In this document: one piece after another, positions 45,780 through 58,731 of the stretch | Layout of the letters: each line of letters opens with the position of its first letter | Numbering within the stretch: position 1 is the first letter of the stretch | Source: Paramecium tetraurelia | Taxonomy: Eukaryota > Ciliophora > Oligohymenophorea > Peniculida > Parameciidae | NCBI RefSeq assembly: GCF_000165425.1 | Contig: NW_001798963.1 | Location: 1-64,000, forward strand | DNA length: 64,000 nt | Direction: 5' to 3' | Translations under genes and position numbers: made by a program | The notes under the pieces: generated by a model | Seen by the model: the letters and a program-made list of their open reading frames with translations, nothing else | Database searches by the model: none | Told to the model about the DNA's origin: nothing

Positions 45780-47151
45780 TCATTAAATAAATTGTTCGAC
45801 CCTTTATTATTTCTCTGGTTTTGGAGCTTCGTATTACCCTGGATTGTTGAGTTCTGCATTTCGTTGTTTTCTATTCTTAGATTCCTTCATTTCTTGTCTC
45901 TACTTCTTTTTATTCATAAGATATTTAGGTAGATGTCTATGTTTTGCAATTCTCTTGATTTCTGGATTATACTTAAACTTCTCTTTAAGTGCCTATCTAT
46001 AATTCGTTGCATTGGCTTCTCTTTGATTAATAGTTCCTACCTTCTGACTGGCATTGACCTTCCAAATTCTGATGTTCATATCATTAGATCCACTATACAC
46101 AAATTAAGCATCAGCTGAGAATGAAACTGAGTTCACTTATTGCATTCTCTATCCGTGATACACTTCCCTTGAATATCCTTTATTGAATGGGAAAATCCTA
46201 ATAGTTCTGTCAAATGATCCAGAAACGAATTCCCTCCCACTTGAACTAAATGCAACTGACATGACAGCCGAAATGTGATCTTTATGGATCATAGTAGGCT
46301 ATTCAATCTTCCTGATATCATAAGTATAACAATTTGAATCATCATTTCCAATCACAATATTTAATGGTTCAATGGGATTCCATGCCAAACATTAAGACTT
46401 ATTCAACATAGCCACTTTATGAATTGCAGATTCAGCTCTTACATCATACAATATTACACATCTATCCATTGAAGTTCCACAAATTAAATTACTATCAGCT
46501 GGAGAATATTTCACACAACTCACTGAATCCACTCCCCATTAGAATTTCATTATTGGCTTTGGTCTTTCATAATCCCAAACCTAAACTACCTATCCTGCAG
46601 TAGCAAATTATGATAACTAGTAATTGTGATCAACATTCCCCAAAGTTCCTTTACTTAAATATCTCATCAATGGTTCTTAAAATGTATTATTTGATTATTC
46701 CAATAATTAAGGAAAATCATATAAATTGATGGTCTTGTCTTCACCAGAAGAAACTACACGCATTCCATCTCTACTAAATGAAACTCCCTTCACCATCTAT
46801 TAATGTGCATCTATTAAATATAGTGATTATTTCCTTACTTAATTAAATTAATGTTCTTCTACTGGGAATATCCCAAATTCGTATTTCTCCATCATAGCTT
46901 CCACTTACTAATTTTGACAAGTTAAATCTGCATGCTTCAATGCAACTTACTCCATCTGAGTGTCCATTCAATGCTCCCAAGAATGGTTGAGCGTATATTT
47001 TCTCTACTTTTGTAGCCACTAAAGCACGTTGATATTCTCTAGCATGTGCTAAAGGATGTACTTTTGGATTAGGATTCCTATATACTTTAGTAATATCAGC
47101 ATTTGTCGATCTTTCTTATCCAGACCTACAGATTGTGTTGAATTTTACCAT
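45780..47151 (-). CDS. DCAF13: DCAF13/Sof1, small-subunit processome WD40 protein
   Basis: The ATG (complement of 47149-47151) gives MVKFNTICRSGQERSTNADI. The family's N-terminal PNPKVHPLAHAREYQRALVA and KVEKIYAQPFLGALNGHSDG precede WD repeats ending RIWDI, QVWDY, ILYDV, YTYDI, RIFPF and RIWKV. The C-terminal Sof1 domain reads REANATNYRQALKEKFKYNP, EIKRIAKHRHLPKYLMNKKK and QRQEMKESKNRKQRNAELN, a near-diagnostic tail. Sof1 works with U3 snoRNP in 18S rRNA maturation in the nucleolus. Introns are present near 46,800-46,860 and perhaps 46,640-46,700. Stop TGA (complement of 45780-45782) faces the bacterial-type block, 126 bp away. Confidence 0.95.
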
Positions 47152-47185
47152 AAATTATTAATATATACATATATTAATATTAAAA

Positions 47186-47561
47186 ATGAATTTTATACAA
47201 AGGGCTGCTTATCGTTATGGATAAACCAATCTCTCCAAACTTGAGTAAATTGGATTAAGCCATACCAAAAGTGTCAATTTGTCCCGACCACCAAGGTAAT
47301 TGAAATATTATCAACAATTAGAAATTTCAATCCAGGACAATAAGCCCCAATAGCTTATACTGAATAATTCACTTATCCAAAGGACTACAGACCTTGGACT
47401 ATCAATTACAAGTACGAATACTATTAAACTATGATAGTAAGGATGGTGCTTTTTGGATGGTGATGAGTATTTCTTGGTTTGCATATTTTTCATATGAGTT
47501 GGCATACTTGAGAAGAACAGAGCAAGAGGAAAGACCTAATAAGGATTATTATGCTTCTTGA
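47186..47561 (+). CDS. Small mitochondrial-type membrane protein
   Basis: ATG 47186 gives MNFIQRAAYRYGQTNLSKLE, a basic amphipathic start like a mitochondrial presequence. Introns at 47296-47321 (26 nt) and a second 26-nt one near 47,412-47,437 join NFNPGQQAPIAYTEQFTYP and YNKDGAFWMVMSISWFAYFS, a single membrane helix, and the tail LRRTEQEERPNKDYYAS before TGA 47559-47561. About 107 residues. Size and plan suggest a respiratory-complex accessory subunit; not named. It is divergent from DCAF13, 34 bp apart. Confidence 0.8.
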
Positions 47562-47599
47562 TGAAGTTAATAAATACATAATATAAATTATTAAAATCG

Positions 47600-50172
47600 A
47601 TGAAAGTTGATCTTGACAATCTTAGCAGTGATGATGATTTACTATTTCATACAGGCTTGGGATTTAAGAAATCTAAGGTAAATGATGATGATGAACACGA
47701 AATGGAGATGGAAATACCAAAATACAAGATCCCCCAAAAATAACAATAGAGAGCTCGATTAAATCTCTTTTAGGAATAGTTCGAATAAAATCCAAAAGAG
47801 TAAGTTTAGGAATCCCCCAACAATTAACACTAACAAATATATAAAGAATACCAGAGAAATTAAGCATTTGCTAATTTTCAAAAATCCAATGCCTCTCTTT
47901 TGTCTAATGTCGAGAAGGGTGTGACAGTAAAGATAATTGATAAGAATATGCCAAAGAATGAAAAAGTAAATCAAACAGAGTATAGGATAAAATAAAAGCG
48001 ATAGGTTCAATTTAATCTTGAGAACAATATGGTTCATCCAATAGTTAAAAATGAAGATGAGTATTTGACCTTGGCAGAGAAGCTTCATCTTTCAAACAAC
48101 ATCAGACGTTCTTGGTAATTGTACAGAGTCAATTCTGATTCTGAAGGAGAGGCTTAGGATGATGAGAGTGATGATTCCATAATTGAGGTAGTGAGTTCAA
48201 CTCCCTCTCCTAAACCAAAGGGCATTTTAAAGAAGAAACCCTAAGTTTTTAAAGAGGATGATGGCAAGAAAACAATAACTGTGGAGCAAGTTGCATTTAA
48301 AGATAGTAGAAATAAAAAAAATCTATCTTAAAGAGAAAAAAAAACATTAGAAAAAAGAGTTGAAGAACATGACTATGGTGTTGGGTTGAAGTTTTTGTAG
48401 AAATTAGGATATAAATACGGAGAAGGGTTAGGTGCGAATAAGTAAGGTATTCTGGAACCAGTGATTGCAGTAAAGAAATAATCATTTACAGGGGAGGGAG
48501 TCTAGGAATACGAATATTAAAATGAGGAAGAGGAGCAAGAAAATGAGAATAATTCCACTTAAGACAATAATTAGAAGCCTTTTTTTCAATCTAAAAAACT
48601 CAGTAAATATGAAAAACAATGGAGAAAAAAGAAGAATAAATAAGATGGGTAGCCTACTGTTTAAAACAAGAAAGAAGAAGTACTGAATTTAGATAGGAAT
48701 CACATCATGGACAGTCTTATTAAAGACAATTAGAATAGTAATAAATATAAGATAATTGATATGACAGGTAGTGATATTAATGATTATTTAAATAAGACTT
48801 AGGATGTACAAGTGACAAGTAGTAAAGTAGTTAGGGAATATTTGAAGGAGGTTCAAGAACTAACTTGGTCAGTGTAGAAGATTTTAGAAAAACGTTTAGG
48901 AAAATGGGAGAATAATGAATAGAGTATTAAGAAGGAAAAGGATAAAATTATTATTTTGGAACATGAAAAAAAGGAGGAATTATTATAATTTACATAGTGG
49001 AATGATTCTGTGAAAAGAAAGGAAGACTTTTTAAAATATTTAAAATTCTTTAAAGAGGATGAAGTTTTGATTTCAAATGATTAATTTCCTATTCTTGCTA
49101 AGTTTGAAGAATGCTTTAGGAAGTTTAGTGATTAATTCATATAATTTAATTTAATTGGGTTGTTGGTCAAGAATGCAGAATAGGAAATTAAGGCCCTGAC
49201 TCTTAAGTGGAAAGGACCCATTACAAAAATAGATATTTTATAAAATGAGCATCATTTAATATCAAAAGTAATCACTTTGGCGAAGGATGTGTATATTTAG
49301 AAGAAATCTTAGAATTTAAGCAAATATGCTGAATAATTAGATGTTTTTATAATAAATAATTAAATTTCAACCTCGGATGTGAATAATTTAAAAAGATTTA
49401 TTGGGATATTGATTGCTCCCATTCTAATCAGACTAAGGAATTATCTTTCTTCAGCATATGATCCAACATAAGAAAACTATTTAGTAGAATTTTTAGAATT
49501 GTGGATGAAAGACTTGGCCTTGGTTGAGACTGAAGAGACGGGAGTTAATCAATTTTAGACTATAAGATTGCTGGATTAATAAGTATAAAAGGATATTATG
49601 GGTATAGTTATGTCTAAACTAAAACTTAAGATTTAGGAATGGAATCTGAATTCAACAATATCTTTACATTAATGGTTGTAACCTTGGATCAATTCTAAAT
49701 TGAACAGTAAGGAATTGGTGGAAGAAGTAGAGAAGAAATTGAAACAATTGAAATTTACTGATAGAGATGACTTTGGCTTTAGTGTACTGTAACCTTGGGC
49801 CAGATATTTAGGAGATAATTGGAAAAATCTATTATACATGTCGGTTTTACCGAAGATGTTGTTCTGTCTTCACAATTTGGAAATCAACCCACAAAACCAG
49901 AATGTGCAGCCAATAAAGGAAATTTTCAAGTGGATAGAGGAAATTGATCCACATATTGAAATGATATTCCAGCCATTAATTGAGAAATTGAACACCACCT
50001 TAGAGAATTGGATACGACAGGGGGGAAGTCGAGAGGAGATGCACAAGTAACATAATTCTTACTTATGATTAGGTGGTTGGATGGATGGGAAAGATTCTTG
50101 ATGAAAAGAGTAATTTAGAGGGTGTATAAGTTTGAAACCCAATTCAGTTCGATGAAATAGAAAATTATTTGA
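47600..50172 (+). CDS. TFIP11: TFIP11/Ntr1, G-patch splicing factor
   Basis: Activates the DHX15/Prp43 helicase to release the intron lariat and disassemble the spliceosome in the nucleus. ATG 47600 gives an acidic N-terminus (DLDNLSSDDDLLFHTGLGF). The G-patch YGVGLKFLQKLGYKYGEGLG and KQGILEPVIAVKKQ lies near 48,370-48,490. A long GCFC-type helical domain follows (LTWSVQKILEKRLGKWE, FLELWMKDLALVETEETG, WLQPWINSKL, QPWARYLGDNWKNLLYMSVL), matching the family in order. A 26-nt intron at 50047-50072 hides a TGA and yields the last exon WLDGWERFLMKRVIQRVYKF; stop TGA 50170-50172. Apart from that intron the frame is open for ~2.4 kb. Confidence 0.93.
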
Positions 50173-50340
50173 TGATAGTTAAGTTTTATATCATTAGTAC
50201 AATATATTATAAATGTTCTGTTGCTCTCCTCATTCAACTTCATTGATTGACATCTATTAAATTAATGAATAAAATTTTAAAAATAAAATGTAATATCTAC
50301 TGAAGTTTATATAGAGCTATTGAGTACATAAAGCAAGTAA

Positions 50341-50673
50341 TCAATTGAATTGATCATCGTATTCCTTGAAGCAAGACTTCCTTCTGTTCGATTTGCCCAA
50401 ACTACACAATTATGGATTTAAATATGAAGACTCAATCGACTCTATACTACATTGTAATTAGGATCTCAATCTTTATCTAAAATGTGTAATTTCCTCTTCT
50501 GAGTATCTGAGGAAAACCAGAGTGGAAGCTGCAAAACTTACTTTACGTTCCATTTTGGAAAGACTCCATAATCTCAATTCTGGATCGCAATTCCCTTCAA
50601 GAATCTCTTCGTGTACGACAATCTTTTTGGGAGGCATCACAAACTTTAACTTGGGTCCCAAGGTCGTAGTCAT
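50341..50673 (-). CDS. Small conserved-looking protein, unknown
   Basis: The ATG (complement of 50671-50673) gives MTTTLGPKLKFVMPPKKIVV. A single frame of 110 residues continues with HEEILEGNCDPELRLWSLSK and EEEITHFRQRLRSQLQCSIE to TGA (complement of 50341-50343). Balanced composition suggests a real soluble protein. No family recognised. A candidate intron at the KVSFAASTLVFL segment is possible but not needed. Confidence 0.6.
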
Positions 50674-51032
50674 TTGATATAAAAAGATAATATTATATTA
50701 AATAAAGTAAATTGGATTTTAATATTTTATTGGAATGCTAAACTGACCACCAAAAATGTTTCTCCAGAAAGGAGAGTAAAATTATATCAAATTAAAAGAT
50801 ATTAATTTCAATCTTTTATTTCTAACATTATATATTGATAATATTTATTAATAATTAAATTCCTACTTTTTGTATTGATATTTATCATCCTCTTCAAATC
50901 TTAAATTAATATTAATATTACCAATAATATATTCATTTGACATTCTGCCATTTCTCTCAAATAACAGAACCCTCATTTTAAATACATAGAAATATCACTT
51001 ACAATAATAATTATTAATTAAAATATTGTAAA
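50674..51032. other. Divergent intergenic region
   Basis: About 360 bp of AT-rich DNA with no recognised gene; it should hold both divergent promoters. Confidence 0.5.
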
Positions 51033-51282
51033 ATGGGAGGTTTTTAGAAGTATCCGATTCCTCGTTATGTGTTGGTAATTATGATCTCATAAATGTCTCT
51101 AGAGTGATGCCTGGCTCTACAACAGATAATGGTTTAGACACTCAGTTCATGTGGCTTTTCCAACATTAATATTGTCATTCCTGATTTATAGAGGAGCCGT
51201 AGCTTCATAGACACAGAAAATGGGAGAAGACTATTATGTTGATCCATAGGATTATCAATCCCCAAAGAAATTGATTTTCTGA
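51033..51282 (+). CDS. Small mitochondrial-type membrane protein
   Basis: ATG 51033 gives MGGFQKYPIPRYVL. A 28-nt intron near 51,072-51,099 leads to SDAWLYNRQWFRHSVHVAF and the single membrane helix PTLILSFLIYRGAVAS, then a short polar tail (MGEDYYVDPQDYQSPKKLIF) to TGA 51280-51282. About 73 residues. The plan (short N-part, one helix, acidic tail) is like small complex I subunits such as NDUFB3, but this is by look only. Confidence 0.75.
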
Positions 51283-51314
51283 GACTTAAAACACAAATAT
51301 AAATATATAATAAA

Positions 51315-51975
51315 ATGCAATCAACCAACACTTCAAGTCCCTTGAAACCATCAACTGCTTCTGCAAGTAATACTTATTTTACATAAAATCAGGTAGACCT
51401 ATTGGACCATATCGTACTGTAATTTTATATAGCAATATCTCTTTTAGATTATTACTAATTATGCTCCATTTGCTACTACTAATCAACGGAATTCCTAGGT
51501 AGAAGATTCTCCAATTAAAAAAGTTTAAAAGATTGACAATGACACACTGATTAAATTGATGAAATCCAATCGAGAGGTCCCTAAAAAGTACTCCAAAAGT
51601 TCAGATAAAATTATTATTAAGGATATCAAACAAGAATAATAAGAAGATATAGGTTCTGGACTATTTAGAACAGGCTTTGGTAAATTGTATAATGCTTAAG
51701 GCATTTTGTGGTATGAAGGATAATTGTTTAATGATCAAATGCATGGTAATGGTATGATGTTTAATCATGATGTAAATTCCTATTTCACCAAATATATTGG
51801 GGAATTTCAGTTTGGATAAAGATGTGGAGCTGGAATTGAGTATTACAAAGATGGTTCTATGTATGTTGGCAACTTTGAAAGTGATTGTCGAAATGGAATG
51901 GGATAACTAACAAAAAAGAATGGGGAAAAACATAATGGAATCTGGTTAAAAGGTAAATTGATTTCTAAAATATGA
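51315..51975 (+). CDS. MORN-repeat protein
   Basis: ATG 51315 gives MQSTNTSSPLKPSTASASN. A 34-nt intron near 51,410-51,448 joins QNQVDLLDHI to IITNYAPFATTNQRNSQVED. The C-terminal half holds MORN-like repeats: GILWYEGQLFNDQMHGNGMM, KYIGEFQFGQRCGAGIEYY, SMYVGNFESDCRNGMGQLT and KHNGIWLKGKL, before TGA 51973-51975. MORN repeats in ciliates are common in cortical and membrane-linked proteins. Its stop is 15 bp before the next start. Confidence 0.85.
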
Positions 51976-51990
51976 TTTTTGTTATTTTTA

Positions 51991-52783
51991 ATGGAATTAT
52001 AAAAATATGCAGATGCTCATTCTCACATCTAAGATTTTGAGAATATCGATCAAATCGTTAAGGAATCAACAGACTCTGGCATTAATCATATAAGTATTGT
52101 CACTCTTCATACTATCTGTAGTCTGCAACTCAACGACTTTTGATTTTCTTCCACCATCCCTTCTTAACTTATATCCATTCATAATACCTTGTATAGGTTT
52201 GCATCCTTGGTATATCAATAAGGAATAGAATGTTGAGTATGAAAAGATGGAGAATATCTTAAAATCAGACGAGAGAATCTAGGTGGGAGAGATTGGATTA
52301 GATTTCATTAAAGCGAAAGAAAAGGAAGATTAGAAAAGACAATGCGAGATCTTTATAAGTTAATTGCAATTGGCTATCAAATATAATAGATCTATGAGCA
52401 TTCATTGTGTTAGAGCCTCAGGAGAAATGCTTAAAATCTTTAAGAAGCAATTGAAGGGACAGAATTACAATGCTGCTATCATCATGCACAGTTATGGATG
52501 TCCAAAGGAAATTACAGGGAGTTTGGATAAATTATATCCAAATTTTTATTATTCTCTTTGTTTGAATATGAAAATGGAACAATTAAATCACATCGATAAA
52601 AATAAATTGCTTTTTGAAACCGATGCTCCTTATCAATACAATCCAAACATAGTAGAATCGGAGGATAAAAAATCTCATCCTAAATTTCTGATTAAATTAA
52701 TCCAAGACTGTGCTACCTATCTAAATGAACCTCTATTGGCACAAATAGTATATAATAATTTTAGAAGAGCACTCAAGTTATGA
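51991..52783 (+). CDS. TatD-family metal-dependent hydrolase (putative DNase)
   Basis: ATG 51991 gives MELQKYADAHSHIQDFE, with the first two metal His in DAHSHI. A 28-nt intron at 52094-52121 joins NHIICNSTTFDFLPPSLLNL. Then GLHPWYI, the metal Glu in VGEIGLDF, His in SIHCVRASGEML, His in IIMHSYGCPKEI and the final Asp in LLFETDAPYQY: the full metal-site set of the TIM-barrel amidohydrolase fold. Family members remove nucleotides from DNA 3' ends; substrate here is unproven. Stop TGA 52781-52783; about 255 residues, normal for the family. Confidence 0.9.
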
Positions 52784-53055
52784 TTATTATTACTGTAGGA
52801 AAATGCGAATATATTTAATTATATATATATTTATTGATATAACGTAATCTAGCAGTTAGAAACGGCTAATATTTGGTTAATATTTCATGAGAATATCTTA
52901 GTAAGGTTTGAATTTAGAAATTCCGATACAAGTTCTCAATTCTCTTTTATATTACCTTGTAAATTAATGATTGTATCTGTTTATTGCATTAAAATTCATG
53001 TTTTTAAATCATAAAATATGTATTCAGATAATACATTATTAATCTTATCAAACAA
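52784..53055. other. Intergenic spacer
   Basis: AT-rich, nothing recognised. Confidence 0.45.
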
Positions 53056-54069
53056 ATGAATTCTTCACAAAGCTCATTTACTGATCTTAACGATTAGGCT
53101 TTAGTATACTAAAATCTTCAATCCATTGAACCAGAATATCTATCTTTGAAGCTCAAATTACATTTCAAAACTCTACCCAATTTTGATGACTTTATCAAAC
53201 TTTATGAGTCATCCAAGATTGGTTGTGACGAAGCTTGGAATCAAAATGAAGAGATTTTCTTATAACTCGTTGTCTTGAGTCTAAATCCTAGATGCATAAA
53301 GGTATTATATTAATTGAATATTTAAAGAATCGCTTCGACTGGGAGAAGGTCCAAAAGTTAATGCCAAAGCAAAGGAGTCTGTCAGAATTGTGCTTTAAAT
53401 TCTAATCTTTCTATAAAGCACAACTTCCCAGACAACCTTGGTCTTCCTTTGAGGATAAAACTTTGTTGCAAATCATTTTGTATTCATATTCCACTATTAC
53501 TTAGGGACAACACCAGTCGTTGTAAGAAAAAGTGGAGCTCTATTGCTAATCAATACAATCTAATCTGTAAATCTGAAATTCTTAGAAATGCTAAACAATG
53601 CCGAGAGAGATGGAACAACAAACTTGATCCATAGATTAATAGGTAATTATAAACATTGAATCATCCTAGAGAACCATGGTCTAGATCTGAGGAGTTACAC
53701 TTTCTTCAATTGCTTCTTCAGAATGGACGAAGGTGGGCTGACATATCTTTAAAATTGTCAATGATCACCAAATACAAGAGAAGAACTGAATTTGCTCTTA
53801 AACACAAATTCAAATAGCTCTAGAAATACTATGGTATTCAAATAATTCTATAAATAGGTCACAAAGCCAAAAGACTCAATAAGACTGATTTCGAGATCAG
53901 TCCTCGTTGGAACATTCAGGAAATTGATATGGTCCTATCCAAAATAGAGATACTCTAAGAAAAATAAAAAAAGATGCTAACTCAAGAATATTCTTTTTGT
54001 GAATTTTTGAGTTTGGATTCTGATTTTTCCTTAGTGGTAATCAAAAACGGATGCTTGATAAAACTATGA
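53056..54069 (+). CDS. Myb-repeat (SANT) DNA-binding protein
   Basis: ATG 53056 gives MNSSQSSFTDLNDQALVYQN. Introns near 53,302-53,327 (26 nt) and 53,480-53,504 (25 nt) give three Myb-like units. The first is degenerate (NRFDWEKVQKLMPKQRSLSE). The second is PWSSFEDKTLLQII with CRERWNNKLDPQIN. The third is PWSRSEELHFLQLLLQNGR with WADISLKL and the poorly conserved KRRTEFALKHKF. The tryptophan spacing and CRERWNNKLDP match c-Myb/snRNA-activating-type repeats. Probably a nuclear transcription or chromatin factor; targets unknown. The C-terminal ~75 residues are unstructured; stop TGA 54067-54069. Confidence 0.85.
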
Positions 54070-54769
54070 TGATTTCTGTTGATCTAACAATTATAATATA
54101 TATATTTAAATATAATATAAATGAAAAAAGCAACTTGCCATTTTTTTTACGTTCATTAAACAACCCTTTATAAATAAATATAATAAAAATTATAATTATA
54201 ACTAATTATAACTAACTTTTCTTTAAAGAATTCTTAATTCAATCCAATATTAGATAATATAGACATTATTTATATATAATCAATATCAATAGAGTTTAAT
54301 TATAGAGGAAGGATTGGCTACTTAAATTATTAAATTTTGGAACAATTTCTTATAATTTGAGTAAGCGATCAAATAAAAAAAAGAACTCTAAATTATTGAA
54401 TCTCTTTTTTAATTTCATACATCATTTTTTAAGCATAATTTAAAATTTAGTAATATTATTTAGAATAAGAATTGAGTATTTTATAGTTTTGTTAGTAAAA
54501 GTGGCGATTAAGTTAACTTTTTGACTTTAAAATAAATTTCACACATCTTCGTATATAATTATTGTTTAATTATTAACATTACTTCTCCATAATGGTTAGT
54601 TAGATTAATTGTAATTTATATGAATGAAATAGAACAATCAGGTTGAGTTATAAGATTAAATCAGTCTATTTTATCAAATTAGACTCTTTTTTAATTAAAG
54701 TATTACTACTTTTTCTAAGAAGTTGGACTTAAGATAATTAAATATATTTAATTTGTAAAATATTTCATT
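54070..54769. other. Long AT-rich intergenic region
   Basis: About 700 bp, the longest featureless stretch in the window, even richer in A/T than average with poly-A and poly-T tracts. No sustained protein-like frame or RNA gene is visible on either strand. Confidence 0.5.
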
Positions 54770-56396
54770 ATGGAATCTTCAATTAATTCTTAAATTAGAA
54801 TTAATACAACTTAAAACTAGATACTTTCTATGAACAATGCCAACAGTAGTAATCTCAAAAAATAAAACATGGAACATTCGTATTCTACTACTCGTTTACC
54901 TCATCTGAGTCTATAATATAGGACATTACAAAAAACTGAATCGGCATCAAAAAGGGTGAGAACAATGAAAAGTCTAAGAATCAGAGAACAGGAAGCAATA
55001 CTAAAACGGATTAGTAAGAGTTTTGAATTGAGAAGTGTGAGGAATTCGAAAAAGTAGTAAAGAAGGAAAAGTGGTACAGAACAACTATCTTAAAAGTAGG
55101 TAAAACATTTAATATGGAATTGTAGCTACATATTGATTGTTAATACCCCAAAACAATAGTATAGTAATAGGAAGTGATATCGAATGAATTGCAAAGGACA
55201 AAGGAAAGAAAAAGGACTATTTTTAAGAGAATGTCTAGCATACTCATCAAACATCAAACGACCATTCGTAATATTAGTAATCAAGGGAATGAAAAGAACA
55301 GCGAAATTCAGTTACTCATACTATAATCGTAATAATAAGGGAATGATGAACAAAATGTTACATAATCTCAAGAAGTGAAAAAACATAAATTAAGATCCTC
55401 AGTCGTAGAATCTGAAAAACCTAAAGTAGTCTTAAATATGTCTCGAAAATCTAAAAAGGCATTTGCTTCCATCTAAAGTTACATAAGCGAAAAAGCATTA
55501 ACATAAACTACAGCATAGACTATCAATTAAACAAATCCATTCATAAGTTATGTGTGCTGCCAGAGTCTTACAGAAATGAATGGATAAATTTAAAACAATC
55601 TATCATAGAATTTAGGGAGATGTCAATTAATTAAACCTACTTATCCTCTACCAGAAATTAAATTGATTTCTTCAGCCAGGAATAATTGTTCGTTGTTAGA
55701 TATGAATTTCCTAAAACACAAGAAAACAATTATTAATACTGGAAATACTCAGAGAAAATAGAGGATTTCTACAAACTCATGAAATATAAATTTTTATTAA
55801 TTTAACGTTCACTAATGCAAAGATAACCATAAGAATCCAGTCTCTAATAGCGTTTAGGGTTTGTGTAATAGTACCACAAGAATCACCCTAATATCACAGA
55901 ATTGAAACCTTTAAAGGATTATTAGACATAATAGAACTCAAAGTATACGATTAGTAAAATTGTTATTAGGAAACCAAAAGAACTTGAAGAATAACCCAAG
56001 ACTTCATTGATGGACAATTTGAATAGAATCAACAATCTCTATAAAGCAGTATCTCAACCTCGAATCGATGCTAAAGAAATCAACCCACCTTAATATTTCT
56101 ACAATCATAAATAAGGATGTTAGTAACCAGAACCAACAGCGAATAAGGCTATCAAAGAGAACCAGAATATTAAGACATTTCTGAATAATAATGAACTCTC
56201 ATTGAAGGACTATGAATGGAAATCCACAAAAGGCAATGCAGTGAGTACTAAGGGAAATGCTGTCACCACAAAGTCTACTTCTCCAATTGATTTCAGTGTG
56301 AAAAGTCCATTGAACAAGGTTGCTCGAACAGACTCGGTGTTGGGGAGCAAGAAGTAGAATGAGTAGAGTGTAACATTTTTAAGAGGACTTTATTGA
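54770..56396 (+). CDS. Large basic Gln/Lys-rich protein, unknown
   Basis: ATG 54770 gives MESSINSQIRINTTQNQILS. A long basic, Gln-, Lys- and Ser-rich polypeptide follows with no clear domain (RTMKSLRIREQEAILKRISK, NELQRTKERKRTIFKRMSS). A ~35-nt intron near 55,689-55,723 joins YWKYSEKIEDFYKLMKYKF. The C-terminus reads LMDNLNRINNLYKAVSQPR and ends TFLRGLY at TGA 56394-56396. It lies 4 bp before the next ATG. Likely disordered; a cytoskeletal or nuclear scaffold is possible, unproven. Confidence 0.65.
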
Positions 56397-56400
56397 TAAA

Positions 56401-58731
56401 ATGTATAATTTTAATACTTATAATACATATTTAAACAAAATTTGCATGACTGAAAATTTGCTAATTAATAAAATGCAAAATTTTCATTATCAATCCTGCA
56501 ATATAGCGGAACACGAAGAAGAATTCTTGAATATGGTTTGCATTGACGAAAAATGCAATAAACATCAGCTTTTATGTGTCTATTGTATGGAGGAACATTA
56601 ATCTTGCATTAAACATCCTGTTAAAAAATTTCTGAGGGACTTCAAATCACAGCTTCACTCTTAGAATGCGGAATTGAGTCCTAAAATAGATGAGTAATAA
56701 TGATTAAAATTAATTAGTCTTATTGCTTTTTATGATTAAATTAAGATTACGATGGAACAAGCATAAAAATAATTGAATGAAATGTTCGAGAAATCTAAAT
56801 AAACTATACTCGAGTAAACTTGTATGTTAATTTTAGCACTAAAAAAATGATTGGATAATTTTCTTAGCAAGAGACCGCCAAATCAGTATAAATGCAGAAA
56901 TTAAAAGAATTTGAATCAACTTCGAATTAAGAGAACTTCTTTTAACTTCTCACTGAAATCGAAAGCTTTAAACCCAATCCTGATCGATTTTCCTTCTCAA
57001 TCAAAAAGATTCAAGGACATCAAATTGACCTTATATAAGAAAGAATTGCAAATGGCAAGATCCATTCACAACAATACCAAACCGCCATTACCAATTTTGT
57101 TGAATCATTTGTAAATCAACACGAAGCACTCAAGAAAAACCTACAGAATTACTTTTTGAATGCACCCAAAAGACCTTTTGAACAAGAGTCAAATGAAGGA
57201 AAACAATCTAAACAATCAAACCCCCTCTCTCTAATTCAACAACCCTCTCTTGATGTCTAGGACAAATCAATAATTGCAATCGATGATGACTTAGAGGAAA
57301 TCGAAAAAAACAATAGAAATAATGAGAATTCTAATAATAAAATTAAAAAACAAAATAATAACAATAATAATACTATTACTAATAATAATCAGAATAATGT
57401 CCAAAATAATACTCCACTCAATTTGAATAATCTAGGCCATCAAAATAATTATCAAAAAACATAAGATTCCCAAATATCAATTACCGATATCCTAGACAGT
57501 AATAGTTCCAAGAAGTAGACCATCTAGGATAACAAATCCAATTATACAAGCAATCTTAAATAACAATCCTATAATAATAAAACCAAATAAGCACCTCCTC
57601 AACCTCTGTCGTAAACTACTCCCTACTAAAAATAACCAGCATCTAATGGCTCCATCCCCATTCCTCCAAAATAGGCTCCTCTTCCTTTATAACAATCTCC
57701 ACTCAAAGGTACTCAAATATATGTAATAACTAGATGCCTTCTAAGAGGACAATCAAGGAGAAGTGGAGACCGTTCTGAATGTTTCTCAGGATCACAACTT
57801 CTAACTTGTGTAAAATGGAAAAGAGATCACTAAATTATTGATTTTAAGTAAAACCGTAGTGGCAGGATGCGGTGGAAATCTATTTTAAGGATTTGATATT
57901 TCGACCTGTCAAAAATTATTTACACTAAATGTTGACTCAGACATAACTGATGTTGCATATTTGGAAACCGATGACTGCAATGGAACCCTATATTTGGCCA
58001 CCAAAAAAGGCAAAATAGAAACCTTCATTAGAGAATCAAATAGCGAGAATCCATTCACATTTAGATCCAATTCATCACAAATCGTTGACAAATACGGCAA
58101 TTTGCTTATCTAAATTAATCAATAGGAGAAGTAACTTGTAACTCTGGGAGAGGAGAAAATCATAAGGATCTTGCCAGTGAAGACTTTAAGAGAGTCAAAG
58201 AGATGCGAAATTTAGGAAGTTGGAACAGCACTTCATGTTGATTCAAAATATGTTTATGTTGGTGGCAACAAATTTTTATTCATTTGGGACTCAGCAACAT
58301 AGGCCAAGAAGAAAATCTAAATGTCAGATATAAATTTAAAGGTGATATCTATTCAAACATATGAAAATAAATTAGTGGTGGGATTGTAGGACAAAATTAA
58401 AATATTTGAAAGGAAAACCAATGATGATTACCAACTCATACATGAATAAGCATTTGGAGACATTAGTTCCATGCATATCCTTAAACAATGGCCAATTGTC
58501 CTCATTTCATGTACTTAGGTATTTAAAAAATTTAAATATCAATAGCAATTACAATAGAAAATCTGTCTTTACAATTATGAGCAGGATTCTTCAGAGAAAT
58601 TACATGACTAAAAGGCTACTAGTTGTGTTGTCAGAGAATTTGATAAAGTTTACCACGTTGCATTTGGTTAGGAGAAGGGATAGTGCATCATCTATAAAAT
58701 TGAATAAACTTAATAGCAACAATCATAATGA
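56401..58731 (+). CDS. B-box-type zinc finger, coiled coil and WD40 protein
   Basis: ATG 56401 gives MYNFNTYNTYLNKICM. A B-box-like Cys/His cluster follows (CIDEKCNKHQLLCVYCMEEH, then CIKHP), a typical start of a large Paramecium WD40 family. An intron near 56,694-56,717 and at least two more lead through a coiled coil (MEQAQKQLNEMFEKSKQTIL) and a long Asn/Gln/Pro-rich linker (about 57,120-57,720). A propeller of about seven weak WD repeats follows (KTVVAGCGGNLFQGFDIST, GTLYLATKKGKIETFI, KYVYVGGNKFLFIWDS, NKLVVGLQDKIKIFE, CVVREFDKVYHVAFG). Stop TGA 58729-58731. Function unknown; probably a protein-interaction scaffold. Confidence 0.75.

Noticed and set aside
54070-54769. Possible hidden gene in the long spacer
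   Set aside because: Both strands were read in ciliate code. Only low-complexity I/K/N/F/L text with frequent TGA was found.
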